33,617 bases of DNA from Chloroflexota bacterium (GCA_026713245.1 JAPOOU010000050.1:1-33617), one strand, 5' to 3'; positions 6,972 to 15,036 are shown, counted from the first letter of the stretch. Notes: generated from the letters alone by a model not told the origin. A program made the numbers and translations.

Positions 6972-8252
6972 ATGTTGAACAAACGCTTGCTTAGCGCTTT
7001 ACTTTTTATTCTTGTGGCAGCTTTGCTTGTCACGCCCGCCCTGGCACAAGATGACCTTATGGGTGATTTCACCGTTTCCCATTACTTCGGTGGCTTTGGT
7101 GGCGAATACATCGATGAAATCGTTGATGAGTTTATCGCCGCCAATCCCGGCTTGATGCATGCGGCCAGCCCGGTCGATCACGAGCAATTCAAGACATCAA
7201 TCCTGGTGCAACTGGCTGGCAACAACCCGCCCGATACCTTCAGCTACTGGGCAGGCGCCCTCATCCAATCCATCGTCGATGGCGAGCGCCTGCAGCCCAT
7301 AAACGACACCTGGGAAGGCAACGACCTCGGTTCGCAATTCCCGGGTGCGATCATCGACAACGCATTGACCTACAACGGTGATATTTACGCGGTTCCCTTG
7401 ACCTTGCATTGGGTTGGCATGTTCTACAACACGGCGCTCTTTGAAGAGGTCGGCGCCATGGTCCCTACCACCTGGGACGAGATGGTCGATGTCGCCGAGA
7501 AGTTCAAGATGGCGGACATTCCCGCTTTTGCCCTGGGTTCGATCAATCGCTGGCCCGGGCAATTCTGGTTTGATATGATCTTGCTGCGCAGCGCCGGCAA
7601 CGACTATCGCAACGAACTGATGAGCGGAAACGCCTCCTATACCGACCCCGAGGTCCTCCGCGCTTACAGCTTGTGGAAAGAATTGGTAGACGCCGGCTAT
7701 TTTGTCCCGGACGCCAACGCCTACGACTGGGACGAAGCCGCCAACCAAGTCGCCAATGGCGAGGCCGCCATGACCCTCATGGGCACCTGGATCGGCGGTC
7801 TCTACGCCGGCAACGATATGGTGGCCGGTGAAGATTTTGATTACTTCTCTTTCCCCACCATTGACGAGGATATCCCACGCGCATCGCTCGGTCCTATCGA
7901 TACGTTTGTCGTCTCGGCCGGCGCCGCCAATCCCGATGCCGCCAAAGCGTTCCTGGTACATCTGACCGATCCGGATATCCAGTTGAAGTTCGCCTTGGGC
8001 GCCGGCAATCTGGCGCCGAGCCTTGCGGTCGATACCAGCAACTACAATGATGTGGTCGCCCGCATCGCTGCCGAAATCGCCGCCGATCCCGCTTTCGCTT
8101 TCAATTACGACCTGGCGACCCTGCCGGCCGTTGCCCAAATCGGCCTGGATTCCTTCCAGGAGTTCATGGCCAATCCGGGAGATTATGAAGCCATGCTGGG
8201 GCGGGTGCAAGAAGCCGCCGCCGCTGAATTTGCCGCCGCAATGGGCGGATAA
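6972..8252 (+). CDS. ABC transporter extracellular sugar-binding protein (family 1)
   Basis: A 426-residue MalE-type solute-binding protein. It has a Sec signal peptide (MLNKRLLSALLFILVAALLV, cleavage predicted after PALA, mature start QDDLMG). The body shows family 1 features: FYNTALFEEVG, PTTWDEMVDVAEKFK, NGEAAMTLMGTWIGG and a C-terminal VSAGAANPDAAKAFLVHL segment. No lipobox cysteine is present. I chose the ATG at 6972, with GGAG eight bases upstream, over an in-frame ATG at 6945, which would put nine polar residues before the signal peptide. It captures an oligosaccharide or sugar and hands it to the two permeases that follow; substrate identity is not readable. The operon is driven from the promoter at 6806-6834. 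Confidence 0.9.
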   Translation: MLNKRLLSALLFILVAALLVTPALAQDDLMGDFTVSHYFGGFGGEYIDEIVDEFIAANPGLMHAASPVDHEQFKTSILVQLAGNNPPDTFSYWAGALIQSIVDGERLQPINDTWEGNDLGSQFPGAIIDNALTYNGDIYAVPLTLHWVGMFYNTALFEEVGAMVPTTWDEMVDVAEKFKMADIPAFALGSINRWPGQFWFDMILLRSAGNDYRNELMSGNASYTDPEVLRAYSLWKELVDAGYFVPDANAYDWDEAANQVANGEAAMTLMGTWIGGLYAGNDMVAGEDFDYFSFPTIDEDIPRASLGPIDTFVVSAGAANPDAAKAFLVHLTDPDIQLKFALGAGNLAPSLAVDTSNYNDVVARIAAEIAADPAFAFNYDLATLPAVAQIGLDSFQEFMANPGDYEAMLGRVQEAAAAEFAAAMGG

Positions 8253-8273
8253 GTAACGTCGTTCGCGGTAAGG

Positions 8274-8304
8274 ACATTGGGTTGGCCCCTGGCCAACCCA
8301 ATGT
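8274..8304. terminator. Long perfect hairpin after the binding-protein gene
   Basis: A 14-bp perfect stem (8274-8287 with 8291-8304) with a 3-base loop, 21 bases after the binding-protein stop. No T-run follows, so it is probably not a full terminator. Such hairpins often protect the abundant binding-protein mRNA and reduce expression of the downstream permease genes. Confidence 0.55.
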
Positions 8305-8318
8305 AGAATCTCAAAACC

Positions 8319-8339
8319 GGGCGGCTCGATGAGCCGCCC
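8319..8339. repeat. REP-like 21-bp palindrome
   Basis: GGGCGGCTC-GAT-GAGCCGCCC: a 9-bp stem with a 3-base loop. It shares length, loop size and the GGGCG...CGCCC frame with the two palindromes at 30726-30788. It lies between the binding-protein and permease genes. Confidence 0.55.
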
Positions 8340-8407
8340 CTGCGAGTCCAAATGTTTTCGGGGCCAGGTCGCCTCTCTTCCCTGTCTGTGAAGCGCGTGG
8401 AAGTGCC

Positions 8408-9292
8408 ATGCAACGGCGTCATGGATGGATAATACCCGCGAGTTTCCTGCTCTTCCCCTTGCTCGTTTACTTCATTTTTGTCATCCTGCCCACGCTGAAC
8501 TCGCTTTACTATTCCTTTACCGACTGGGGCGGGTACAGCGTAGAATTCAATTTCGTCGGTCTTAGCAATTTCGAGAAGATATTCACCGACCGCCTCTTTG
8601 GCAACGCCATTAAGAATACGGCGATCTGGCTGGTGCTGGCCATGACCGTACCGACCCTGCTTGGCTTGGCTTTGGCGCTGGCATTGCAGGGCAAAAGCCG
8701 CCTCAACACAATCTACAAATCGCTCTTTTACTTGCCCATCTGCCTGTCGCCGATCATCATCGGCATCATCTGGGTCTGGCTTTACAATCCCAGCCTGGGC
8801 ATCGTGAACATTGTCCTGCGCGCTATCGGGCTCGAAGATCTCGCCGTCGCCTGGCTAGCGAGACCGGAAACCGCGCTCTATGCTGTCTTTGTCGCCTGGA
8901 CTTGGCAGCAAACCGGCTTGACAATGGTCATCTTCCTGGCCGGCTTGACCTCGGTGCCAACGCCCCTGATCGAAGCGGCCAAAGTCGATGGCGCCAACTA
9001 TTGGCAGACGCTGCGCAAAGTCGTCATCCCCATGCTGCGTCCGGCGACTGTGGTTGTCCTGGCGCTGACTGCCATCAACTCCCTGAAGAGCTTTGAGGTC
9101 ATCTGGGTCATGACCAAAGGCGGGCCTTTCAACCGCTCCGATACGCTTGCAGTCTTCATGTATAAAGAATCATTTAGCAAATATAAAATGGGCTATGGCA
9201 GCTCCGCCGCTGTCGTGCTCTTCCTCATGACGCTGGTGATCATCGCGCTTTATTTCCGCCAAACCTCCAAAGCGGAGGAGCTCTATGACTAG
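8408..9292 (+). CDS. Sugar ABC transporter permease, MalF/UgpA type
   Basis: A 294-residue integral membrane protein of the binding-protein-dependent permease family, with about six transmembrane helices. The first spans WIIPASFLLFPLLVYFIFVI, and a typical periplasmic opening follows (LYYSFTDWGG, FVGLSNFEKIFTD). The cytoplasmic EAA loop that docks the ATPase is visible as PLIEAAKVDGANYWQTLRKV followed by IPMLRP. It is the first permease of the pair and overlaps the second by 8 bases, implying coupled translation. No ATP-binding subunit is encoded in the window, so a shared MsmK/UgpC-type ATPase elsewhere is likely. The ATG at 8408 lacks a strong ribosome binding site. Confidence 0.92.
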   Translation: MQRRHGWIIPASFLLFPLLVYFIFVILPTLNSLYYSFTDWGGYSVEFNFVGLSNFEKIFTDRLFGNAIKNTAIWLVLAMTVPTLLGLALALALQGKSRLNTIYKSLFYLPICLSPIIIGIIWVWLYNPSLGIVNIVLRAIGLEDLAVAWLARPETALYAVFVAWTWQQTGLTMVIFLAGLTSVPTPLIEAAKVDGANYWQTLRKVVIPMLRPATVVVLALTAINSLKSFEVIWVMTKGGPFNRSDTLAVFMYKESFSKYKMGYGSSAAVVLFLMTLVIIALYFRQTSKAEELYD

Positions 9293-10196
9293 GCAGCTGC
9301 CCGCCATCCCCCGGCCCCTCCCTCCACGCACGCGGCAAGGGGAGCCAACGCCACGCAATAATTGGACCAAGACGCTTGGTTTCGCCCTGCTCTACTTCAC
9401 GCTAACGATTCTGTTGATCCTTTTCATGACCCCGGTCTATGGCGCAATTGTCACCGCATTTAAATCGCAGGCGGAGGTCTCGGCCGGCGGATACTGGACG
9501 CCGCCGACCAATCTGGCGGGGGAAAACTTCGCGCGGGTTATGGATCCGGAACAAGGCAATCTCGGTTTGTACCTGGGTAATTCCCTCCTGTTGACGATCC
9601 CCGCTTCCTTTTTCTCTATCGCGCTGGGCACACTGGCCGGTTATGGACTGGGCAAATACAATTTCAGAGGCGACGGTCTGCTCTTCATCTTTATCGTGGC
9701 GGGCATGTTCCTGCCGCCGCAGATCGCGCTAATCCCGGTCTTCCGCCTGATGAATGACATTGGTCTTTACGACACTATCTGGGCCGTCATCATCATTCAT
9801 ACCGCCTTTGGCATCCCCATTTGCACCTTGGTCATGCGCAACTTTTTTCAGATCGTGCCCAACGCCCTGCGCGAAGCGGCACTGATCGACGGCGCCAACG
9901 AATACAAGATTTTCTTCCGCATCATGCTGCCGCTGACGTTGCCGGCGCTGGCGGTGCTGGCCACCCTGCAATTCACCTGGATCTGGAATGACTTCCTCTG
10001 GCCTTTCATCTTGACGCAGAAAGCCGACAGCCGCACCATCATGGTCGGCATCCTCAACCTGACCGGACAATACACGGTCGATTGGGGCGGGCAAGCGGCG
10101 GCCAGCTTGATCGGCTCGCTGCCGACGCTCTTCATTTTCATCTTCCTCCAGCGCTACTTCATCCGCGGCTTGACGCTGGGCGCGGTGAAGGGGTGA
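9285..10196 (+). CDS. Sugar ABC transporter permease, MalG/UgpE type
   Basis: A 303-residue permease with about six transmembrane helices. Hallmarks are the conserved LAGYGLGKYNFRG segment, the EAA loop (NALREAALIDGANEYKIFFRIMLPL), the WIWNDFLWPFIL stretch and the C-terminus RYFIRGLTLGAVKG. It forms the translocation channel together with the MalF-type partner. The start overlaps the upstream gene (ATG at 9285). Its last codons matter for the whole neighbourhood: three further copies of this 3' end, of 8 to 31 codons, occur downstream at 11147-11186, 12560-12655 and 13540-13566, each next to an accessory gene. Confidence 0.92.
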   Translation: MTRQLPAIPRPLPPRTRQGEPTPRNNWTKTLGFALLYFTLTILLILFMTPVYGAIVTAFKSQAEVSAGGYWTPPTNLAGENFARVMDPEQGNLGLYLGNSLLLTIPASFFSIALGTLAGYGLGKYNFRGDGLLFIFIVAGMFLPPQIALIPVFRLMNDIGLYDTIWAVIIIHTAFGIPICTLVMRNFFQIVPNALREAALIDGANEYKIFFRIMLPLTLPALAVLATLQFTWIWNDFLWPFILTQKADSRTIMVGILNLTGQYTVDWGGQAAASLIGSLPTLFIFIFLQRYFIRGLTLGAVKG

Positions 10197-10274
10197 CGAG
10201 GGCTTTCAATATTGTTCTGCATGGCAACGAGCAGGGACATTATCTTCCCAGATATGAAAACCGTTAGACTTTTA

Positions 10275-10304
10275 TTGACAGTTGAATGGTAAGCTCACTA
10301 CAAT
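10275..10304 (+). promoter_or_regulatory. Promoter of DUF2335 module 1
   Basis: TTGACA (10275-10280), 18 bases, TACAAT (10299-10304), 39 bases before the start codon. It gives module 1 a promoter of its own, independent of the ABC operon. Module 3 has the same arrangement (TTGACA, 18 bases, TACGAT). Confidence 0.65.
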
Positions 10305-10342
10305 CAGTATACGTTATAGATAGTGTTCAAAAGGAGTAAGTA

Positions 10343-10573
10343 ATGGCATATGACGAACGAAAGATCGCCAATTCGTTCCATTTGCCCAAGCGACCTTTCT
10401 TGAGTGGCGTGTCCGGTCTCCTAGACTTTACCGGTTCTCAGACACGCTACTATACAAAGCAGATACTTAAGCGTTCTGACGCCGAATCTATGCGAGCAGA
10501 TTGGGAGGCTGTTGGAGCAAGTCTCTGGTGGGCAATTCGGCAACAAGAAAAATCGTCAAAGAGGAACACTTGA
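10343..10573 (+). CDS. Small protein partner of DUF2335, module 1
   Basis: A 76-residue protein of unknown function. It is clearly homologous to the products at 15116-15352 and, more distantly, 12731-12964. Shared features are an N-terminal F-x-LPK-x-P-F/L-LSG opening, a short hydrophobic stretch around G-x-LLDF-G, and a C-terminal S/T-DA-x-x-M/L-R-A/S-DW-x-AVG motif followed by an amphipathic tail. There is no signal peptide or obvious catalytic motif. The ribosome binding site AAGGAG is seven bases from the ATG. The stop codon abuts the GTG start of the DUF2335 gene, so the two are translated together and probably act together. Confidence 0.75.
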   Translation: MAYDERKIANSFHLPKRPFLSGVSGLLDFTGSQTRYYTKQILKRSDAESMRADWEAVGASLWWAIRQQEKSSKRNT

Positions 10574-11035
10574 GTGGCTGACGACAAGAATTTCGAGACC
10601 CAGTCACCAGTAAACCAGACCGGACTACCTCCAATTCCAAAGCCACCGGATGCAATACAAGACCTTCCCGAAGACCAACGCGAAGAGCTATTCCAGTATT
10701 TCAGAGAAATCATTCATGTTGAGCAAACCACTGGACTCATGCCCCCGCCAAGTATGCTGGCTGCATACAGTCCGGAAGTGCAGAGAATCATCGTAGATGA
10801 ATTCGCCCAGCACGGTCAACATAGACGAACCTCTGAAGTGAAAGTGATAGACGCCTCCATTCAGCGAGAAAGACGCGGTATGTGGCTTGGTTTTGCCTTG
10901 GCATTTTCCTTAATCGTCTGCGGTACGTTAGTGATATTGGCGGGGTATAACGCTGAAGGCCTTGCTTTGATTGCGGCTGATGCGATAGCGATATCAACTG
11001 CATATATCGTTGATCGCCGTACTCGCGATGACTGA
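10574..11035 (+). CDS. DUF2335 family membrane protein, module 1
   Basis: A 153-residue protein starting at GTG, immediately after the TGA of its partner. The N-terminal ~30 residues are polar and proline-rich. The DUF2335 core follows: LPEDQREELFQYFREI, TGLMPPPSMLAAYSPEVQRIIV and a helical linker with RERRGMWLG. Two transmembrane helices close the protein (about residues 100-120 and 125-142), ending in a short basic tail VDRRTRDD. The N-terminus is therefore likely cytoplasmic. The function of DUF2335 is not established; pairing with a small partner and multiple mobile-looking copies are compatible with a membrane-acting defence or toxin module, but that is inference. Confidence 0.78.
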   Translation: MADDKNFETQSPVNQTGLPPIPKPPDAIQDLPEDQREELFQYFREIIHVEQTTGLMPPPSMLAAYSPEVQRIIVDEFAQHGQHRRTSEVKVIDASIQRERRGMWLGFALAFSLIVCGTLVILAGYNAEGLALIAADAIAISTAYIVDRRTRDD

Positions 11036-11146
11036 GCTTTGACGTCTGCAAGGCTTATGGAGAATCAGCCCGACTAGGATTAGTGCCTATTTTACGCTTC
11101 GGCAATTTTCTAGCTTGTTCAATCAACAGGTCCAAATCCATAGTTG

Positions 11147-11186
11147 TTTCATCCGCGGCCTGACCCTAGGCGCGGTGAAGGGCTAA
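11147..11186 (+). pseudogene. Remnant B: 3' end of a malG-type permease gene
   Basis: Twelve codons reading FIRGLTLGAVKG followed by TAA, the exact C-terminus of the MalG-type permease that ends at 10196. Differences from that gene are synonymous (ctgaccctaggc against ttgacgctgggc, stop TAA instead of TGA), so this comes from a paralogous permease gene and not from a recent copy. Sequence upstream of the phenylalanine codon is unrelated. It lies 111 bases after the DUF2335 gene of module 1. Confidence 0.75.
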
Positions 11187-11640
11187 GCCGCGCTTCCCGC
11201 CTCCCCGCGGCGGAAACGGACGCTTCCACCTACGCGACGCCTACTTTCTCCAGGGTCTCGCAGATTCGCTTTTACACTGCATAAATGGACGGCCGGCGGG
11301 CGCATGGCGCTGCCTTGCGCTGTGAAGCGGCTGTTCTGAGCAATCCTAGATATCTCGGATCGTCTGGTTATTTGGGGGGAATGGAAAAGCGGAGGTCGGG
11401 CGCGCCAGATTCGCTTGACCTTCCCTTTTCCGCCGATCTTTGCACAAGCGAAGACGGTGCGCTAGAGTACCCGAGCAGGGGATACAAGCTGTCACCATAT
11501 GAGACGATACCCAGGCGACGCAGCACACGGTATGGGCAGGCGCGGAAAACGCGCTGATCAAGCAAGCAATGTTTGGCCATGCGCGACAGTCTATAATCTC
11601 GGCGCATGGAATCCGCATTTGCGGAAACGAGGGACAAGGG
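11187..11640. other. Non-coding leader before the PHP gene
   Basis: About 450 bases without a supported gene. A frame at 11285-11557 has no ribosome binding site and no resemblance to known proteins. An imperfect hairpin lies at 11383-11431 (15-bp arms with two mismatches). A TATAAT at 11592-11597, 44 bases before the PHP start codon, may be the -10 box of that gene, but no matching -35 box is evident. Confidence 0.5.
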
Positions 11641-12558
11641 ATGAACTTCACCGCTGATTGCCTGCCCTTCGCACAGCCCGGGCGCTTCTACCGTGGCAAT
11701 CTCCACGGTCATTCCACTAACTCCGATGGCGACTGGCGCCCGGCCGAAGTCGTCCGTCAATATCAACAAAACGGCTATGACTTCGTCGCTATCACCGATC
11801 ATTTCCTGGAACATTATGATTTTCCGATAACGGATACGCGCGAATTTCGCAGCGACGATTTCACCACGCTCATCGGCGCGGAGCTGCATCACGGCACCCT
11901 CGCCTCCGGCGACATCTGGCATCTGCTGGCGCTTGGCTTGCCGCTGGATTTCGCGCCTTATCGCGAGGAAGAAAGCGCCGCCGATGTCGTCAGCAGGGCG
12001 CGCCAAGCCGGCGCTTTCCTGGCTGCCGCGCATCCCAATTGGTACACCTTGACCGTAGAAGACATCGAGACCCTGGGACCGGTGGACGCCGTCGAGTGTT
12101 TCAACGCCAATGCCGATCGCTACAATGACCGCGGCGACAGTTGGCACTTTATCGACATGCTGCTGGCTCGCGAACAGCGCATCGGCGCTATCGCGGTCGA
12201 CGACAGTCACATGCGCCCGAGCCGCGACGATTTTCTGCGCGGCTGGGTGCATGTCAAATCGGCGTCGCTGTCGCCGGACGCGCTCCTTCAAGCGCTCAAA
12301 GCCGGGCATTACTATTCGAGTCGGGGACCGGCGCTGCACCATGTCGAAGTGACCGCTCGCGATAGACTTGTCATCGAGTGTTCGCCGGCGGTGCAAATCC
12401 TGGCTACGGGAACGGGACCGATGGCCTTACAGGCAGTGGGCCAGGGGCTGACCAGCGCCGACTTTGATATCAGCGAGTTCGAGACGCCTTGGCTGCGGGT
12501 GACTGTACGAGATGAATACGGCCGGCGGGCCTGGACGAATCCGGTGTGGCTGGAGTGA
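11641..12558 (+). CDS. PHP-domain metal-dependent phosphoesterase
   Basis: A 305-residue protein. Motif I of the PHP fold is RGNLHGHSTNSDG (H22, H24) and motif II is FVAITDHF (D53, H54); IGAELHHG, FLAAAHPNW and IAVDDSHM supply later metal-ligand positions. Such stand-alone PHP proteins hydrolyse phosphoester bonds using two or three metal ions; the substrate is unknown. There is no signal peptide. The ATG at 11641 follows AGGGACAAGGG, preferred over an in-frame upstream start at 11569 that would add 24 residues before the first strand. The last few codons run into a permease remnant (12560-12655), so the C-terminal residues may be acquired sequence. Neighbouring sugar-transport remnants suggest it was once part of a carbohydrate operon. 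Confidence 0.88.
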   Translation: MNFTADCLPFAQPGRFYRGNLHGHSTNSDGDWRPAEVVRQYQQNGYDFVAITDHFLEHYDFPITDTREFRSDDFTTLIGAELHHGTLASGDIWHLLALGLPLDFAPYREEESAADVVSRARQAGAFLAAAHPNWYTLTVEDIETLGPVDAVECFNANADRYNDRGDSWHFIDMLLAREQRIGAIAVDDSHMRPSRDDFLRGWVHVKSASLSPDALLQALKAGHYYSSRGPALHHVEVTARDRLVIECSPAVQILATGTGPMALQAVGQGLTSADFDISEFETPWLRVTVRDEYGRRAWTNPVWLE

Positions 12559-12559
12559 A

Positions 12560-12655
12560 GCGGCGGCTGTCGGCTCGCTGGCGACGTTGATTATTTTTGT
12601 CTCCTTCCATCGCTATTTTATACGGGGACTGACGCTGGGCGCGGTGAAGGGGTGA
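12560..12655 (+). pseudogene. Remnant C: 3' end of a malG-type permease gene
   Basis: Thirty-one codons, AAAVGSLATLIIFVSFHRYF followed by IRGLTLGAVKG and TGA, aligning with the final residues of the intact MalG-type permease (AAASLIGSLPTL, RYFIRGLTLGAVKG). The upstream codons W-S-E, read in this frame through the end of the PHP gene, may extend the match to the W-G-G-Q of the intact gene. No start codon or remaining gene body exists, so this is a fossil of a second, diverged permease gene. Confidence 0.8.
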
Positions 12656-12730
12656 GATTTACATTTCGAGGGAAATCCACTAAAATGAGCTTATCATTCG
12701 CTTAGCCCTTTATCAGAAGCGAGGAGCAGC

Positions 12731-12964
12731 GTGAAAAAATACGATCTCAGTCAGAGCCGTCTACACCTGTTCCCGACGCCAACATTTTGGACGGGGATAG
12801 GCAGCTTAATTGATGTCTGCGGTTTGCTGAATATGGCGAATTACGCTGAAACAGACGAACAGGCAGATGCTGATGCCCTGCGCTCGGATTGGCTAGCGGT
12901 GGGTGATGACATCGCCGCCGCTATCGGACAGTACCGTGAGTCGCTCGTAAGAACAAATGAATGA
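12731..12964 (+). CDS. Small protein partner of DUF2335, module 2
   Basis: A 77-residue protein starting at GTG, with GAGGAG just upstream. It is a diverged relative of the module 1 and module 3 partners: it keeps LFPTPTFWTGIGSLIDVCG in place of the LPK-P-FLSG-LLDFTG segment and the C-terminal DADALRSDWLAVGDDIAAAI motif. It shares a 4-base ATGA overlap with the DUF2335 gene that follows. No known domain is recognisable. Divergence from the other two shows that the three modules were not produced by one recent duplication. Confidence 0.75.
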   Translation: MKKYDLSQSRLHLFPTPTFWTGIGSLIDVCGLLNMANYAETDEQADADALRSDWLAVGDDIAAAIGQYRESLVRTNE

Positions 12965-13536
12965 GTCCCGCAGGCGATCCAGAAGTAGAGTCGCTCTCAG
13001 GCGACGAATCCAGAGAAAATAGCGAAGCGGATGAAGACAGTCCAATACCATCGAACTTAATCCAACACATACCTGAAGAAATACGCCCCGCCCTGATTCA
13101 ACACCTGTTGTTTTATCGTGAACAGTACACTGGGCCAATCGCGCACCCAAGAATCGTCGCTGGATACGAAAAATATCAGTCCGGTAGCGCCGACCGCATA
13201 CTCACGCTGGCAGAAGAACAGCAGCGCCACAGATTCGAGTTGGAAAGACTTGGGCTAGAGGCGGCGATTCAGCGAGACCGCCGCGGCACCTATTTGGGTT
13301 TCATGCTCAGCATGGCAATCATCGCCATGGGCATTTACGCGATTGCTGTTGGTGTTGCTCTAGCGGGAGTTGCGGTGGTTGGCGGTACAGCTGCGACCGT
13401 CGCTGGTGTTTATGTGTACAGCCATCGCCGTTCGCGACAAGAACTGCGAGAAAAGCGCGCATCGCTCAAGCGACCAGCGGTCGCGCCCGCGCTTAGTGAT
13501 CGAGCAGATGAGGCTGAACCGGATAGCTCATCTTAA
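12961..13536 (+). CDS. DUF2335 family membrane protein, module 2
   Basis: A 191-residue protein and the most typical DUF2335 member of the window: an acidic, low-complexity N-terminus (residues 1-30), then GPIAHPRIVAGYEKYQ with SADRILTLAEEQQRHRFELE, the family signature. A helical segment ending in RDRRGTYLGF and two hydrophobic helices follow (about 115-133 and 136-155), with an Arg/Lys-rich tail of about 35 residues. Its start overlaps the partner gene by four bases. The tail is longer than in modules 1 and 3. Function is unknown; the position between permease remnants C and D suggests it arrived as a cassette. Confidence 0.85.
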   Translation: MSPAGDPEVESLSGDESRENSEADEDSPIPSNLIQHIPEEIRPALIQHLLFYREQYTGPIAHPRIVAGYEKYQSGSADRILTLAEEQQRHRFELERLGLEAAIQRDRRGTYLGFMLSMAIIAMGIYAIAVGVALAGVAVVGGTAATVAGVYVYSHRRSRQELREKRASLKRPAVAPALSDRADEAEPDSSS

Positions 13537-13539
13537 AGT

Positions 13540-13566
13540 TGGACGCTGGGCGCGGTGAAGGAGTAG
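13540..13566 (+). pseudogene. Remnant D: last codons of a malG-type permease gene
   Basis: Eight codons, W-TLGAVKE, followed by TAG. The 20 bases GACGCTGGGCGCGGTGAAGG are identical to those at the end of the intact permease gene (remnant A position) and to remnant C. It begins four bases after the DUF2335 stop codon of module 2. Confidence 0.65.
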
Positions 13567-13658
13567 TTTTTACCACCGAGGGCACCGGGATATTTGACTT
13601 GCTTGTCCACCTTGATAAACTATCTGCTGTCGTACGAGTATGCGAAAAAGAGACCGAC

Positions 13659-14981
13659 ATGATGAAGAACCTTGTCATTTTGAACATCATTTGCGTCATG
13701 TTTACGACAATTTCGGCACAGACGGTCTATGCCAATGATATTACGGTTTTTGCGAGTTGCTCCCTTGCCGATGCCATCAGAGCCGCCAATACGGACTCAG
13801 CAGTCGGGACATGCCCTGCCGGCAATGGCGCGGACACTATTCGTCTGACGAGAAACATTACGCTCGACGCGGAACTTCCCCAAATCACGTCCGAAATCAC
13901 GATTGAGGGCGGTGGATATACCATCAGCGGTGACAGCGCCTATCGCATCTTTTACATTGGAAACGATGGAACGCTAAGCCTCAACAATACGACCGTGACA
14001 AATGGGAAAGCTGCAAATGAGTGCCCGTACTTCAACAGCAAAGGCAATGAGGTAGGGACGACATACTATCCATGTGGAGGGGCCATCGTCAACCTGGGTA
14101 ACCTTGCCATCGGCAATAGCGCGTTCACCGGCAACTCCGCAGCGGGCAAAGGGGGCACAATGGGCGAAGGGGGCGCAATCTCTAGTCTGGTTAAAAGTAA
14201 CCTTACTATCAGTAACAGCGCGTTCACCGGCAACTCCACAGCGGGCGAAGGGGGCGCAATCTCTAGTTGGAGTAACCTTACTATCAGTAACAGCGCATTC
14301 ACTGACAATTCGGCAGAAAATGGCGGTGCGATAATCCACAATATAGGAGAATTAACTGTCATCGATAGCGCTTTTACTGGCAACTCAGCAGAAAATCGCG
14401 GTGGCGCAATCTTTGGTCTGGGTAACTTATCTATTAGTAACAGCGCGTTCACTGACAATTCGGCGGAAAATGGCGGCGCGATCTCCAGTTTTGGCGAGCT
14501 TACGGTCAGTAACAGTACATTCACTCACAACTCAGCTAGAGATCCTTATTATCGCAGCTTTGGCGGTGCGATCGTTTATTCTGGAACAACCACACTCACC
14601 CATGTGACCATAGCGAGGAACTCAGCTGATAGCGGCGGCGGGGGGTTTACAATGAATATGGGTTCACGAGACGGGCTTAATCTCCGCAACAGCATCATCG
14701 CCCTGAATAGTGGAGGCGATTGCCATGGCGTTCTCAATCAGGACATCGGCAATCTGATTCAGGATGGCTCTTGTCTTGCCAACAATTCAGGCAACCCTTC
14801 CTTCGGCAAACTGGTTGAACCGACGGAAGGCTTGCCAGCTTATCTTTCACTCGTGATTGGAAGCGCGGCGATTGATGCCGCTCATCCCGCCTACTGCATG
14901 GAAACTGACCAGCGTGGTGTAGCCCGTCCCCAAGGCGATGCCTGCGACATCGGCGCTTATGAATACGTGCCTGACGCTTAG
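13659..14981 (+). CDS. Secreted beta-helix protein, choice-of-anchor Q type
   Basis: A 440-residue exported protein. A signal peptide (residues ~1-26, ending VYA-ND) precedes CSLADAIRAANTDSAVGTCP and GADTIRLTRNITL, the usual opening of choice-of-anchor Q proteins. A right-handed parallel beta-helix follows, built from six or more near-identical repeats of about 22-25 residues with the core ISNSAFTGNSAxxxGGAI (positions ~165-320). The C-terminus DQRGVARPQGDACDIGAYEY is the family's terminal motif. Such proteins are surface or secreted polypeptides, often adhesins or polymer-binding proteins. The start ATG at 13659 is inferred from the signal peptide; the frame stays open upstream to 13539 but that part is permease remnant. 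The stop codon overlaps remnant E on the other strand. Confidence 0.85.
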   Translation: MMKNLVILNIICVMFTTISAQTVYANDITVFASCSLADAIRAANTDSAVGTCPAGNGADTIRLTRNITLDAELPQITSEITIEGGGYTISGDSAYRIFYIGNDGTLSLNNTTVTNGKAANECPYFNSKGNEVGTTYYPCGGAIVNLGNLAIGNSAFTGNSAAGKGGTMGEGGAISSLVKSNLTISNSAFTGNSTAGEGGAISSWSNLTISNSAFTDNSAENGGAIIHNIGELTVIDSAFTGNSAENRGGAIFGLGNLSISNSAFTDNSAENGGAISSFGELTVSNSTFTHNSARDPYYRSFGGAIVYSGTTTLTHVTIARNSADSGGGGFTMNMGSRDGLNLRNSIIALNSGGDCHGVLNQDIGNLIQDGSCLANNSGNPSFGKLVEPTEGLPAYLSLVIGSAAIDAAHPAYCMETDQRGVARPQGDACDIGAYEYVPDA

Positions 14982-15034
14982 TTCGCCCGCAACTGCCGCG
15001 TGAGCAAGCCGATCACCAGCCGAATCAGCGCCCC
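14978..15034 (-). pseudogene. Remnant E: 3' end of an ABC-2-like permease gene
   Basis: On the minus strand this encodes ALIRLVIGLLTRQLRAN and a TAA stop, almost the C-terminus of the intact permease gene that ends at 15838 (ALIRLVIGLLTRQLRAG, TAG). About 44 of 50 bases match. The rest of the gene is absent: the beta-helix gene lies on one side and DUF2335 module 3 on the other. Module 3 is therefore flanked by two copies of the same gene end. Confidence 0.8.
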
Positions 15035-15036
15035 AG

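Noticed and set aside
7197..8351. Long open frame antisense to the sugar-binding protein gene (384 codons)
   Set aside because: It mirrors the codon pattern of the sense gene, has no ribosome binding site and gives a low-complexity G/I/V/H-rich protein without a domain.
11383..11431. Imperfect 15-bp hairpin before the PHP gene as a riboswitch or terminator
   Set aside because: Two mismatches, a 19-base loop, no T-run and no conserved riboswitch elements.
13539..13658. Upstream extension of the beta-helix gene to 13539
   Set aside because: The added residues are translated permease remnant in another frame, and the signal peptide places the real start at 13659.
14090..14520. CRISPR-like direct repeats
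   Set aside because: Repeats are in frame, encode the beta-helix motif and are not separated by unique spacers; no cas genes are present.
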